Below are positions 39,106-47,580 of a stretch of 64,000 bases of DNA, piece by piece. The stretch comes from Gammaproteobacteria bacterium (GTDB taxonomy: Bacteria; Pseudomonadota; Gammaproteobacteria; JAABTG01), in contig JAXHLS010000002.1 in NCBI GenBank assembly GCA_034522055.1, positions 2,046,001-2,110,000 on the forward strand, written 5' to 3'. Position 1 is the stretch's first letter, and every line of letters starts with the position of its first letter. The notes under the pieces are model-generated. The model saw only the letters and a program-made list of their open reading frames with translations. It did not search any database and was not told the origin of the DNA. The position numbers were made by a program, and so were the translations under genes.

Positions 39106-39180
39106 GCCAGGCCGGGGAATTGCGCCTACCGCGATCGCAGCCGCGGCCTACGGTCCCCCGCCCGGCCGAGGATGGCACCC

Positions 39181-39310
39181 CATATCAGGAGCGCCCTTGG
39201 GCGCGCAACGGCCACGGTGTCCCATGCTGGGCTCCGTGTTCGCGCGCAAGCGCGCTCCTAGTGCGTCCGTGGAGGTCCCCCCATAGGAGCGCCCGCGGGT
39301 GCGAATGGAT
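39181..39310. repeat. Cluster of three REP-like palindromes
   Basis: Three copies of a GGAGCGC...GCGCG-type palindrome: about 39184-39210 (plus), 39239-39260 (reversed; TTCGCGCGCAAGCGCGCTCC) and 39284-39308 (plus). They resemble the (G)TAGGAGCG...CGCGAA REPs known from Pseudomonas. They lie between lptG and the GGDEF-EAL gene, converging 3' ends, a usual REP location. Confidence 0.75.
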
Positions 39311-39313
39311 CCC

Positions 39314-42010
39314 TCAGGAAGCCGCGGCCCGCGGGGCCACCCCCCGTAACAACTGAGCCACCTGCGCCGCCTCCAGGGGCAGGCTGAAACGGTAGCCCTG
39401 GAGCTGGTCACACCGCTGCTGGCGCAGGAAGGCCTCCTGCTCGGCGGTCTCCACGCCTTCCGCGGTCACCTCGATGTGGAGCTGATGGGCGAGGCCGATG
39501 ATGGCACTCACGATCTCCATGTCCGACGGGTCTCCGGGGATATCCGCCACGAAGCTGCGGTCCACTTTGAGCCGGGTCACCGCCAGTTTGCGCAGGTAGG
39601 CCAGGGAGGAATAGCCGGTACCGAAATCGTCCACCGCGATGGCGACGCCGAGGTCATGGAGTTGCTCCAGGTTGGCGCGGCTCTGGAGGTCGTCCACCAT
39701 CAGGGCCGTCTCCGTGATCTCCATCTCCAGCTGATGGGGCAGGAGTTCGTAGCGGGTCAGGCTGGCGCTCACGAGGTCGGCCAGGGCTGGTTGCTGGAGC
39801 TGGCGGGGGGAGACGTTGATGGCCACGCGCTGCCTCCCCAGGCCAGTCCGTCGCCACGCCTGAAGTTGCCGGCAGGCGGTGTCGATGGCCCATTCACCGA
39901 TGCGGTTGATGAGCCCGGTGTCCTCGGCCAGAGGGATGAAACGGGCCGGCGGGACCTCCCCGAGGTCGTCGTCATGCCAGCGGGCCAGGGCCTCGAAGCC
40001 CACGACCTCTCCCGTCTCCAGGGCATACACGGGCTGATAGGCGAGGCGCAGGTGCTCGCCTGCCAGGGCCTGGCGCAGACGCGTCTCGAGGGTCAGGCGC
40101 TCGGCGACGGCGTCCGTGAGTTCGGCGGCGTAGAAGGCCACCCGGGCTCCGCCGGTCTCCTTGGCCTGGTACATGGCGGCATCGGCGTTCTTCACCAGTT
40201 GCACGGCGCTGCGGCCATCCCGCGGGAAGATGCTGATGCCGATGCTGGCATCCACGTAGAGTTCGTGGTCTTCCTGGACCATGAACGGTTGGCCGAGGGC
40301 CGCCAGCAGGCCCTGCCCCAGGGTGGCCGGCGTGGCGTCCTCCCGGATGGGGTCCATGAGGATCACGAACTCGTCGCCGCCGAGGCGGGCCAGCACGTCA
40401 TTCTGGCGCAGGTTGTGGCGCAGGCGGCCGGCCACCGCCTGCAGCAGATCGTCGCCCACGGCGTGGCCCAGGCTGTCGTTGATGTTCTTGAAGCGGTCGA
40501 GATCCACGAACAGTACCGCCAGGGCGCCGTCGCGTTCTCCGGCTTGGGCCACCGCGCGCTCCAGGACCTCGTAGAACAGCTTGCGGTTGGGCAGCCCGGT
40601 GAGGGCGTCATGGTTGGCCAGGTGGCTCAAGCGGCTCTGGGACTGGCGCACCTCTTCGAGCAGCCGCTCCTTGGCCAGACTCGATGCCTCGGCGACCTTG
40701 CGGGCGCGGCGTAACTGGGCGGCGTTCTGTTCGAAACCCCGGATATCGCCGTGGATGTGTTCCAGCATGCGGTTGAAGGCTGCGGCCAGGGTCCCGATCT
40801 CGTCCCGGCGCCGGATATCCAGGCGAAAGCCGTAATCGCCGCGGCTCACCCGTTCCGCCCCTGCCGCGAGCTCCTTCAGGGGATTCAGGCCATGGCGGAT
40901 CAACGCCGCGCCCGCCGCCAGCATCACCAGCAGGATCCCGCCGGCGATGGCGGTGATCTCCAGCGCGATGGCATCGGCGTGGCGCGCCAGCGCCGCCTTG
41001 TCCAGGGCCGCCACGACGTACCAGTCGAGGGATGGGGCGTGGCGGAGCCAGGCCACCATCTCCTGGCCGGGTACCTTGCTGCCGTTAGCATCGTATTCGA
41101 GGGTGTCGTGGCCGCCAGCCAGGGTATCCATGATATCGCTGGCCAGGCTGCGGCCGGTGGATGGGTTGATGAGCACATCGAGGGAGGCTCCTTCCCGGGC
41201 CGGGTCGGGATGCACCAGCAGCCGGCGATCGCCATCGAAGATGAACACGAAGCCGTCGCCGCCGAGTTCGGCCTGTCTCAGACGGGCTCGCAAGCGCTCC
41301 GCCAGCTTCGCCTTGGCTGTGGTCACCGCCGCGCTCACGTCGTCCAGGTAAATGCCGCCGCCGATGACCCAGCCCCAGGGGGCGAAGTCGCGCGCAAAAG
41401 ACAGTTTGTCGGAGGCCTCCCCGAGGTCCGCCCGGGGGAAACGGTAACGGTGGGTGGCCTCGTCGGCCGTCTCCAGTTGCTTCAGGATGGGACGGATCAC
41501 CAGGCGGCCGTCGGGATCCCGCAGGTCGAGGATGTTGCGCCCCTCGATGGCCGGATCGGGATGGGAGAGGGTAAGGCCTGTCCTTTCGATCACCCAGACG
41601 TAGTTCCCGTCGCCGAAACGCAGGGCCCCAATCTGCTCCAGCGCCTGGGCCCGGGCGGCCTCGTCGGTCAGTCCCCCGGTCTGGACCGCGGCGTGTTGGG
41701 TGGCCGCCATGGTGTGGGCCATGGTGATGATGTCCTCGAGGTGCCGGAGGTGTTGTCTCCGGGAGGCCTCCGCGAACTCCTCCACCCAATCCGCATCGCC
41801 TTCGATCTCCAGGTAGATCTGCTCCGCCAGGCTCCTGGAATACCGCTCCTCCAGGGCGAAGGTGTTGTGGTGAACGTGGCCCACGATGAGGATGTAGAAG
41901 GCAGCCGAGGCCAGCACCACCGCCACCACCAGCGCACCATAGGCCTTGACGGCAAGGCTGCCGAACAAGGGAGCGATGTCGTCCCTTCCTGGATTACCGT
42001 TCCATCCCAT
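39314..42010 (-). CDS. Membrane diguanylate cyclase/phosphodiesterase with Cache and HAMP domains
   Basis: An 898-aa sensor. A helix at about 22-44 precedes a double Cache-like periplasmic domain (FGDGNYVWVIERTG; APWGWVIGGGIYLDD; AWLRHAPSLDWYVVAALDK). A second helix at about 350-375 leads to HAMP, then GGDEF with intact LGGDEFVIL, and EAL with FEALARW, INVSPRQL and DDFGTGYSSL. Both catalytic signatures are complete, so it may make and degrade c-di-GMP, or one domain may dominate. Cache domains of this type bind small organic ligands; which one is unknown. A G-rich tract lies upstream of its start. Confidence 0.96.
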   Translation of the reverse strand: MGWNGNPGRDDIAPLFGSLAVKAYGALVVAVVLASAAFYILIVGHVHHNTFALEERYSRSLAEQIYLEIEGDADWVEEFAEASRRQHLRHLEDIITMAHTMAATQHAAVQTGGLTDEAARAQALEQIGALRFGDGNYVWVIERTGLTLSHPDPAIEGRNILDLRDPDGRLVIRPILKQLETADEATHRYRFPRADLGEASDKLSFARDFAPWGWVIGGGIYLDDVSAAVTTAKAKLAERLRARLRQAELGGDGFVFIFDGDRRLLVHPDPAREGASLDVLINPSTGRSLASDIMDTLAGGHDTLEYDANGSKVPGQEMVAWLRHAPSLDWYVVAALDKAALARHADAIALEITAIAGGILLVMLAAGAALIRHGLNPLKELAAGAERVSRGDYGFRLDIRRRDEIGTLAAAFNRMLEHIHGDIRGFEQNAAQLRRARKVAEASSLAKERLLEEVRQSQSRLSHLANHDALTGLPNRKLFYEVLERAVAQAGERDGALAVLFVDLDRFKNINDSLGHAVGDDLLQAVAGRLRHNLRQNDVLARLGGDEFVILMDPIREDATPATLGQGLLAALGQPFMVQEDHELYVDASIGISIFPRDGRSAVQLVKNADAAMYQAKETGGARVAFYAAELTDAVAERLTLETRLRQALAGEHLRLAYQPVYALETGEVVGFEALARWHDDDLGEVPPARFIPLAEDTGLINRIGEWAIDTACRQLQAWRRTGLGRQRVAINVSPRQLQQPALADLVSASLTRYELLPHQLEMEITETALMVDDLQSRANLEQLHDLGVAIAVDDFGTGYSSLAYLRKLAVTRLKVDRSFVADIPGDPSDMEIVSAIIGLAHQLHIEVTAEGVETAEQEAFLRQQRCDQLQGYRFSLPLEAAQVAQLLRGVAPRAAAS

Positions 42011-42093
42011 GACCCATCCCGTGGACCCCCAGGGCCCATAACACAGATTAGATCCCCTATAGCGGACGGTGAGGGGCCGGGTTTAATGCCGGC

Positions 42094-42114
42094 GGGGCGG
42101 GGCGGGGCGGGGGG
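42094..42114 (+). other. Potential G-quadruplex: four G-tracts with single-base loops
   Basis: GGGG-C-GGGG-C-GGGG-C-GGGGGG on the plus strand, between the RDD gene end and the upstream side of the GGDEF-EAL gene (84 bp from its ATG). One-base loops make this a strong quadruplex former in principle. Confidence 0.6.
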
Positions 42115-42115
42115 C

Positions 42116-42574
42116 TTAGGAACGGCGGCGGGGCGGTTTGGCCAAGCGGATCACTCGGGTGCCGGCGGCGCGGTCATGCCAGGTGCGGCCCTCGCGGTCC
42201 ACCAGGGCCCACAGGAAGCCGAGGCCCAGACAGGCGGCGGATACCAGGGCCACGGCGAAGCGCATCATGGTGTCGGGCAGGGTCAGGGTGGCGCCGTCGG
42301 CCCGTTCCACCCGGATCCACCAGGTCTTCATGCCCAGGGTCTGGCCGCCGCGGCGCCAGGAGAAGGCGAAGTAGCCATAGCACACCAGGAAGATATAGGT
42401 GCGGAACAGCAGGTCTCCCGTGGGCACGGCCTCCCCGCCGGTGATGAAGAGCACCGGCACGGTGGCGAGGAACAGTACGGCGGTGAGCAGCAGACCGTCG
42501 TAGAACAGGGCGGCGAGGCGCCGGAACAGGCCGGCCGGCCCCAAGGTGGCGGAGGGTTGGGGAGCGGCTTCCAA
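42116..42574 (-). CDS. RDD-family inner-membrane protein
   Basis: A 152-aa protein with the RDD pattern (FRRLAALFYDGLLLTAVLF at the N-terminus) and three to four helices, ending LVDREGRTWHDRAAGTRVIRL. The start is TTG 42574, two bases after the dcd stop; no ATG is available near the N-terminus. Translation is probably coupled to dcd. Function unknown; some RDD proteins are Na+/H+ exchangers. Confidence 0.85.
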   Translation of the reverse strand: MEAAPQPSATLGPAGLFRRLAALFYDGLLLTAVLFLATVPVLFITGGEAVPTGDLLFRTYIFLVCYGYFAFSWRRGGQTLGMKTWWIRVERADGATLTLPDTMMRFAVALVSAACLGLGFLWALVDREGRTWHDRAAGTRVIRLAKPPRRRS

Positions 42575-42576
42575 GG

Positions 42577-43143
42577 TCAGGCCCGGGGCAGGGTGACCCC
42601 GGTCTGGCCCTGGTACTTGCCGGCGCGGTCGCCGTAGGAGGTCTCGCACACATCGTCCGACTCGAAGAACAGCACCTGGGCCACGCCTTCGTTGGCGTAC
42701 ACTTTGGCCGGCAGAGGGGTGGTGTTGGAGAACTCCAGGGTCACATGGCCCTCCCACTCCGGTTCCAGGGGGGTGACGTTGACGATGATGCCGCAGCGTG
42801 CATAGGTGGATTTGCCCAGGCACACCACCAGCACATTGCGGGGGACGCGGAAGTATTCCACCGTGCGGGCCAGGGCGAAGGAATTGGGGGGGATGATGCA
42901 GACGTCCGACTTGATGTCCACGAAGCTCGAATCGTCGAAGTTCTTGGGGTCGACGATGGCGGAGTTGATGTTGGTGAAGATCTTGAATTCGTCGGCGCAG
43001 CGGATGTCGTAGCCGTAGCTCGAGGTGCCGTAGGAGATCACCGGGCCATCCGCATCCGCCCGCACCTGGCGGGGCTCGAAGGGCTCGATCAATCCATGGC
43101 TCGCGGCCATGCAGCGGATCCACTTGTCCGATTTGATGCTCAT
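42577..43143 (-). CDS. dcd: dCTP deaminase
   Basis: A 188-aa enzyme that deaminates dCTP to dUTP for thymidylate synthesis. Motifs [29 protein letters not shown] and [22 protein letters not shown] carry the active-site Arg and Glu. In related gammaproteobacteria it sits next to apbC and metG; here about 9.7 kb separate them. Confidence 0.97.
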   Translation of the reverse strand: MSIKSDKWIRCMAASHGLIEPFEPRQVRADADGPVISYGTSSYGYDIRCADEFKIFTNINSAIVDPKNFDDSSFVDIKSDVCIIPPNSFALARTVEYFRVPRNVLVVCLGKSTYARCGIIVNVTPLEPEWEGHVTLEFSNTTPLPAKVYANEGVAQVLFFESDDVCETSYGDRAGKYQGQTGVTLPRA

Positions 43144-43250
43144 GGTTGCCCTGCCGCCCCGTGGGTCAAACCACGCAGTCTAGCCATCCCGGGGGCCCAA
43201 GACCAGAAGCCACATCCGCGCGCGACACGCCCCGGTATCCATCCCCTTAC

Positions 43251-43280
43251 CGTCATGCCGGGCTCGACCCGGCATCCAGG
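43251..43280 (+). repeat. REP-like palindrome (CGTCATGCCGGG-type)
   Basis: A stem TGCCGGG/CCCGGCA with loop CTCGA, flanked by CGTCA and TCCAGG. The motif of this family (GTCATGCC...GGCATCCAG) is common between genes in many Proteobacteria. Confidence 0.75.
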
Positions 43281-43514
43281 GAAAGTGGCACCGCAGTCCG
43301 CCTCGCGCCCGAGTCCCGCCGTGCCGTCTGTTGGGAATTACTCGCCGCACTCACTATTCGGCCCGCCCCGCAGGTGCTCGGTCCGCCACGCGCCCAGGCT
43401 CCACCTTTTACTAATCGCCAACCCGCCGCGGACCATTTGTACCGCCATCGTAAGGACGCTATTTTCGACCGTTTATATGGGTCCGTCGATACATAGTTGA
43501 AGCCGGAAGATTCA

Positions 43515-43540
43515 CCACAGAGAACACAGAGAACACAGAG
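43515..43540 (+). repeat. 9-bp tandem repeat CACAGAGAA
   Basis: Nearly three copies of CACAGAGAA. The motif ACCACAGAG-AACACAGAG is widespread as an interspersed sequence in many bacterial genomes. Confidence 0.7.
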
Positions 43541-43750
43541 ATTGATGGAGAAACGCTTATCGTCCAGACATCGTGGAAGGTCGTTGGGTCATAGAAGCAC
43601 GGCACAACCGCCATCCATGGAGGGTCATTTGACTAAATGGGGCGGATTTTGCGCCTGAATTTCTTTACCAGCAGTTGCGCCCTGCCTATGCGCTGAAGCC
43701 GATGCCAAAAAGCGGCGCGGTTTAGGGTAAACGGTAAGCGTATGAATCGC

Positions 43751-44005
43751 TCAATAGTTGTAGCGCAATTGAGGGATGAACACGGAGTCATTATCAGTAC
43801 GGTAAATGATGCGATGCTCGCGATTGATCCGGCGTGACCAGTAGCCGGCAAGCGCATGCTTCAAAGGTTCGGGTTTCCCAATTCCTTCGAATGGGGACCG
43901 CTGTATCTCAGAAATAAGCTGGTTGATTCGTTCCAGGGTTCTCTTATCGATCTTCTGCCAGTGAAGGTAATCGTCCCATGTGTTCTCCGAAAAGATCAGC
44001 TTCAT
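43751..44005 (-). CDS. Txe/YoeB-family toxin
   Basis: An 84-aa toxin of the YoeB/Txe mRNA interferase family, beginning MKLIFSENTWDDYLHWQ and ending IPQLRYNY, with the catalytic region GKPEPLKHALAGYWSRRINREHRIIYR (residues 43-69). YoeB cleaves mRNA at the ribosomal A site. It overlaps the antitoxin stop (ATGA), the standard order with antitoxin first. Confidence 0.9.
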   Translation of the reverse strand: MKLIFSENTWDDYLHWQKIDKRTLERINQLISEIQRSPFEGIGKPEPLKHALAGYWSRRINREHRIIYRTDNDSVFIPQLRYNY

Positions 44006-44253
44006 TCGGTCAACGCGTGTTCGGTGCCGCCGCCGGCATCAAGCTCGATCACCGAGTCCAGGAGGCGCCGAGCATTCTTCGGGTTGCGAAGCAGGTAGGA
44101 GGTTTCCTCAAGCGCCTGGTAATCCTCGAGAGAAAGCATCACGACGGATCGATCGTTTTTCTTGGTAATGATCACCGGTTTGTGGTTTTCACATACGGAA
44201 TCAATAGGTTGGGCTAGGGTGGCGCGAGCTTTGGTGTAGGTGATTGCGTCCAT
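44002..44253 (-). CDS. YefM/Phd-family antitoxin
   Basis: An 83-aa antitoxin. The N-terminal DNA-binding half has DAITYTKARATLAQPIDSVCE and VIITKKNDRSVVMLSLEDYQALEET; the C-terminal tail would bind the toxin. ATG 44253 is the usual family start; the upstream frame is not protein-like. Upstream DNA should hold its own operator. Confidence 0.92.
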   Translation of the reverse strand: MDAITYTKARATLAQPIDSVCENHKPVIITKKNDRSVVMLSLEDYQALEETSYLLRNPKNARRLLDSVIELDAGGGTEHALTE

Positions 44254-44333
44254 AAGGGGTGCCCCCCATCGAGGTGTACATAAAACTGTACATTCCGCGC
44301 AATATCCGCAAATGCGCTGCTGCTCGGCTCCAT

Positions 44334-45149
44334 CTAACGTCGCTGAACCTGCCGCAGGGACAGAAGACCCAGTATGCTGCTGAGCAGCAGCCATAACGCG
44401 GATGGTAAGGGTACCACCACCGGGCCATCGAACGCCCCGGAGTCGCTACCCGACAGCGTGACGCCATCCGGCACGACGATCGTGATCGACGGGCCGTCCT
44501 CGCCGAGTATGCCGCGAAAGTCTCCAAACGTTGTGCTTCCGACGGCAATTTCGAATATCTCGACAGCCAGCGCGGTGTCCAAATTGAGCGAGACGTTGCC
44601 GTTTACCGTCACAGTGGCGCTGAGGGTATCGACGTGATCGCCATCAGTCCCCCAACTATCGAAAGCGGAATCGAAAGTGCTACCGCCGTCGCCGACCCCC
44701 AGTGTGGCTGTGGCCTGCACTCTGCCGTCGCCATTCTCGATAATGCCCGCGATGCCGAGAATGATAGTGATGTCGTAAGCACCCGCAAGGGCCGAATCGA
44801 ATGACAAGGTGTCCATGATGGTCGCCTCGGTTCGTAACAGCGGCCCGTCGATGCCCGTTTTGTCGATTGAGGAATCCAGGCGGGCGTACGCACCGAGTGT
44901 CCCCGCAGCGATGTCCGCGAACCCCTCGTATTCGAACGCATACCCGGACGCCGTACCGAAATCCATCACATTGACCGAAGTCTGTGCGACCGGTGACCCC
45001 GTCACGCTGTCCGAATCGGTTTCGGCGATACCGTCGCCGTTGAAATCACCCACCGCCGACGCTTCCAGGGATGCTGCGATTGCCGGACCGGCCAGAGCCG
45101 AGAGCACCAGCCCGGCTACCGTGTGACGCTTAAATACGATGTCTTTCAT
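44334..45149 (-). CDS. VPLPA-CTERM (PEP-CTERM-like) exported protein
   Basis: A 271-aa secreted protein with a signal peptide ([16 protein letters not shown]), an Asp/Gly-rich Ca2+-binding-like segment DFNGDGIAETDSDS, a Ser/Thr/Gly-rich beta-type body and a C-terminal sorting signal: VPLPSALWLLLSSI, a hydrophobic helix and an Arg-rich end (RQVQRR). Such tails are recognised by exosortases, none of which lies in this window. It has no partner gene here. The role is unknown; such proteins often belong to exopolysaccharide or surface systems. Confidence 0.85.
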   Translation of the reverse strand: MKDIVFKRHTVAGLVLSALAGPAIAASLEASAVGDFNGDGIAETDSDSVTGSPVAQTSVNVMDFGTASGYAFEYEGFADIAAGTLGAYARLDSSIDKTGIDGPLLRTEATIMDTLSFDSALAGAYDITIILGIAGIIENGDGRVQATATLGVGDGGSTFDSAFDSWGTDGDHVDTLSATVTVNGNVSLNLDTALAVEIFEIAVGSTTFGDFRGILGEDGPSITIVVPDGVTLSGSDSGAFDGPVVVPLPSALWLLLSSILGLLSLRQVQRR

Positions 45150-45587
45150 GATAAAACTCTCCCATGGCGGCGGATTGCGGCGTCTGAACGCCGCTTGGAA
45201 TCTATTTTTAACGTGAATGTAGCAACGGATAGGACGAACTGCCAGCGAGTTCCTCACGCGGCCCGCGGACAGCGCCGCGAGGCGTGGCGCCTGCGGAACG
45301 CAGCAACGTACCGCTTTGGCATCTGCTACCGCCGGACTTGCTGCAAGAGTAGGTCAAGGGTAGGTCAAAACAGGTACCCGATGACTGCGGTGCCGAGGCC
45401 CCGTTCCGGCTGTCCACCAGATATCGACCTCAAACGATGCGATGGTCGTCGCGACAGCGCCCGCTGGGGATCCTGGTCGTGGAAGACCGCCTGCTTCAGG
45501 CGGAATAGAAGCGGGCGCGCGCAATCGGGCAGGCAGTGACGGACGGGGCGCACGAAGTCCTCACGCTGGAGGGTGATGCCAATAGGC
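45150..45587. other. Interval with no supported gene
   Basis: About 440 bp between the VPLPA-CTERM gene and the BrnT promoter. Short frames on either strand show no motifs. It must carry the promoter of the VPLPA-CTERM gene; I cannot place one with confidence. Confidence 0.5.
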
Positions 45588-45604
45588 ACACGTGTTACTA
45601 TACT
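45588..45604 (+). promoter_or_regulatory. Palindrome ACACGTGT and -10 TATACT before brnT
   Basis: A perfect 8-bp palindrome at 45588-45595 lies just before TATACT (45599-45604). It could be the antitoxin operator. Transcription from this -10 would begin at about the ATG, 45612. Confidence 0.4.
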
Positions 45605-45611
45605 TCACCTA

Positions 45612-45884
45612 ATGAAGCGGATTAACTGGGATGCGGCAAAGAACCAACGCCTGATGAGCGACCGCGGCGTCTCCTTTGAGGACGTCGTGTTCGCCCTTCA
45701 GTCAGGTGGGTTGCTTGATGATGGACCTCATCCCAATAGGGAAAAGTATCCGGACCAGCGATTGTTTGTGGTGCGGATTGATGACTATGCCTGGCTGGTG
45801 CCATACGTCGAGGATGACAGTGAATTCTTTCTCAAGACGATTATTCCCAGCCGCAAGGCCACCAGGAAATTTCTGAGGAGGTAG
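45612..45884 (+). CDS. brnT: BrnT-family toxin (DUF497)
   Basis: A 90-aa RelE-fold RNase toxin with MKRINWDAAKNQRLMSDRGVSFEDV, RLFVVRIDDYAWLVPYVEDD and FFLKTIIPSRKA. ATG 45612 is the family start. Toxin precedes antitoxin with one base between, as in BrnTA. Confidence 0.88.
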   Translation: MKRINWDAAKNQRLMSDRGVSFEDVVFALQSGGLLDDGPHPNREKYPDQRLFVVRIDDYAWLVPYVEDDSEFFLKTIIPSRKATRKFLRR

Positions 45885-45885
45885 C

Positions 45886-46188
45886 ATGGCCAAGGTCAAA
45901 TTGGATCCTGAAGAACAAGAGTTGCTGGAGGCATACGAGTCTGGCGAATTCGAATCCGACCTGGGTACGGAGCGCCGAGAGGATCTTGCCAGGGTGGCGG
46001 AAGAATCGTTCAAGAAAGACAAGCGCATTAATATCCGAATCTCGAGCAGGGATCTGGAGGCACTTCAGCGTAGGGCGCTGGAGGAGGGACTTCCCTATCA
46101 GTCCCTGGTGTCTAGTGTCCTGCACAAATATGTCTCCGGCGGCCTGAAAGACATCTCTGCCAACAAGTCAGGCCAACGGATGCGCTGA
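45886..46188 (+). CDS. CopG/BrnA-type antitoxin
   Basis: A 100-aa protein. Acidic N-terminus with DPEEQELLEAYESGEFES, then a ribbon-helix-helix segment INIRISSRDLEALQRRALE and LPYQSLVSSVLHKYVSGGL. This family is paired with DUF497 toxins. It is followed by a large terminator. Confidence 0.88.
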   Translation: MAKVKLDPEEQELLEAYESGEFESDLGTERREDLARVAEESFKKDKRINIRISSRDLEALQRRALEEGLPYQSLVSSVLHKYVSGGLKDISANKSGQRMR

Positions 46189-46221
46189 CGCGCGCGGCTG
46201 GTTTCGCGATGAAGGGGGCGT

Positions 46222-46280
46222 AAAGGGGATCGTGACAAACGCGAAGTATTCGCGCATGCGTTTGTCACCGGCCCCTTTTT
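46222..46280 (+). terminator. Strong bidirectional hairpin terminator
   Basis: AAAGGGG plus GTGACAAACGC pairs with GCGTTTGTCAC plus CCCCTTTTT. The stem is long, with an 18-nt central loop that itself can pair, and ends in a T-tract. It serves the toxin-antitoxin operon and, read the other way, the first CitE-like gene. Confidence 0.8.
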
Positions 46281-46362
46281 GCGTCCCTTTTAGGGTCGCG
46301 AATCGCGGGTCCCCTCGGTACTGCGCACCGCTGAGCGGCGCGGCCCATTCTGCCGCACCCCG

Positions 46363-47367
46363 TCAGGGTGTCTGGTCGGAGAAGAACTCCCGCTCGGCCT
46401 CCACCGACACCTTCACGCCGGATGCCCGGGCGCGGCGCAGCAGGTCCCAGTAGTAGCGATAGGTGGCGCGGTCGTGGAGTTCGCCGCCGTGCTGGATGGG
46501 CCCCCAGCCCGCCTCTCGGGCGGCAAGCAGGATGGCGGCGGCGTCCTGCACCTCGGCGTAGTCGGGGGCCATGGCCTCGACGATGGGCCGGATCTGGTTG
46601 GGGTGGATGCTCCACATGCGCAGGAAGCCGAACTCCCGGCGGGCACGCCGGGCGTCGTCGCGGGTGGTCTCGGCGTTCTTCAGGTCCAGGGTGACGTTGT
46701 GGGCGGGCACCACGCCGTTGGCCAGCGCCGCCGCTACCACCTCGCCCTTGGCCCGGCGCAGCAGGGCATGGTCGAACTGGCCGGGGCTGCGCATGGCATC
46801 GGCGCCGATAGCCCCGTGGTGGCCGGAGACGAAGTCCATGAGCCCGAAGTCCAGCACCTGGAGCCACTCCATGGCGGCGATGGTCCACACTTGCCGCAGG
46901 GCGCCGTGGGTCTCGATCAGCACGTGGATGGGGATCTCGCGGTTGACGCCGGCGCGCACGGTGCGCTCCTTGATGGCGTCGATCATCTCCTGGAGCTCGG
47001 CCGGGGCGGTGGTCTTGGGGATGGTGACATGGGCGGCGTGATCACCCACGCCGTCGATGAGGATGTCGACATCCTGTCGCCAGGCGGGGTGGGTGTAATC
47101 GTGGATCCGCACCCCCGCCATGTGGTGGCGGTTGGCAGGGGCGTTGAGGACGCGCACGATCATCTCGGCGTGCTCCCGTTCGCGGCCAGCGGGGGCGCCG
47201 TCCTCACAGTCGCAGGTGATGTCGAACACCGGCCCGATGGTGTCCTGGAGTTCGAGGGCCTTGCCGATGAGCTTCTCGCTGCCGGCGAAATGCTCGCACA
47301 CCGGGATGGCGGGGAAGGGACGCTCGCCGCCGAACAGGGCGGTCTCGGGATGGGCGGTGTCGGTCAT
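46363..47367 (-). CDS. HpcH/HpaI aldolase/citrate lyase family protein (CitE-like 1)
   Basis: A 334-aa CoA-ester lyase of the CitE/malyl-CoA lyase family. The metal-binding residues are present: ITCDCEDGA, VLIETHG and FGLMDFVSGHHGAIG. These enzymes cleave or form malyl-, methylmalyl- or citramalyl-CoA. ATG 47367 begins MTDTAHPETALF. It is divergent from the second CitE gene, and a near-perfect GTCGAC palindrome lies 25 bp upstream. The substrate is not fixed by sequence. Confidence 0.85.
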   Translation of the reverse strand: MTDTAHPETALFGGERPFPAIPVCEHFAGSEKLIGKALELQDTIGPVFDITCDCEDGAPAGREREHAEMIVRVLNAPANRHHMAGVRIHDYTHPAWRQDVDILIDGVGDHAAHVTIPKTTAPAELQEMIDAIKERTVRAGVNREIPIHVLIETHGALRQVWTIAAMEWLQVLDFGLMDFVSGHHGAIGADAMRSPGQFDHALLRRAKGEVVAAALANGVVPAHNVTLDLKNAETTRDDARRARREFGFLRMWSIHPNQIRPIVEAMAPDYAEVQDAAAILLAAREAGWGPIQHGGELHDRATYRYYWDLLRRARASGVKVSVEAEREFFSDQTP

Positions 47368-47392
47368 GGCGGTCTCCGCTGCTGTGGACACG

Positions 47393-47404
47393 ATTGTCGA
47401 CAGT
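47393..47404. promoter_or_regulatory. Operator-like palindrome ATTGTCGACAGT
   Basis: Twelve bases matching the perfect ATTGTCGACAAT at 47568 except for one position. It lies 26 bp before the CitE-like 1 ATG. The GT-CG-AC core fits GntR-family operators (GT-N-AC); the regulator is not in this window. Confidence 0.55.
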
Positions 47405-47567
47405 GTGGGCCGCCTGGGGCGTGGAATCAAAGGGTGCGGGCGGCCCGGGGCTACGGGCGGCATCTTAGAGAATAAGAAAAGCCTTATAGAATCATGGGCC
47501 ATATGGCGTCCCGCGGGCGCCGTTGGGGTGCTGCCCTTTGTTGCGGCGCACCAATATGCCGTCTAGT

Positions 47568-47579
47568 ATTGTCGACAAT
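47568..47579. promoter_or_regulatory. Operator-like palindrome ATTGTCGACAAT at CitE-like 2 start
   Basis: A perfect 12-bp palindrome ending two bases before ATG 47581. It overlaps a candidate promoter: TTGCGG, 17 bp, TAGTAT. A repressor here would block initiation. It matches the site at 47393. Confidence 0.6.
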
Positions 47580-47580
47580 C

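Larger units (their letters stand above)
43144..43750. other. Gene-free 0.6-kb region with repeats
   Basis: Only two repeats stand out: the palindrome at 43251-43280 and the 9-bp tandem at 43515-43540. Frames on both strands are short and unconvincing. It marks the left edge of the insertion between dcd and apbC. Confidence 0.6.

Noticed and set aside
43633-43857. 74-aa minus-strand frame next to the YoeB-like gene
   Set aside because: It lies out of frame over the toxin's 3' half; the toxin itself has a complete family C-terminus.
45365-45589. 74-aa minus-strand frame before brnT
   Set aside because: No motif, and it overlaps the region that should hold promoters.
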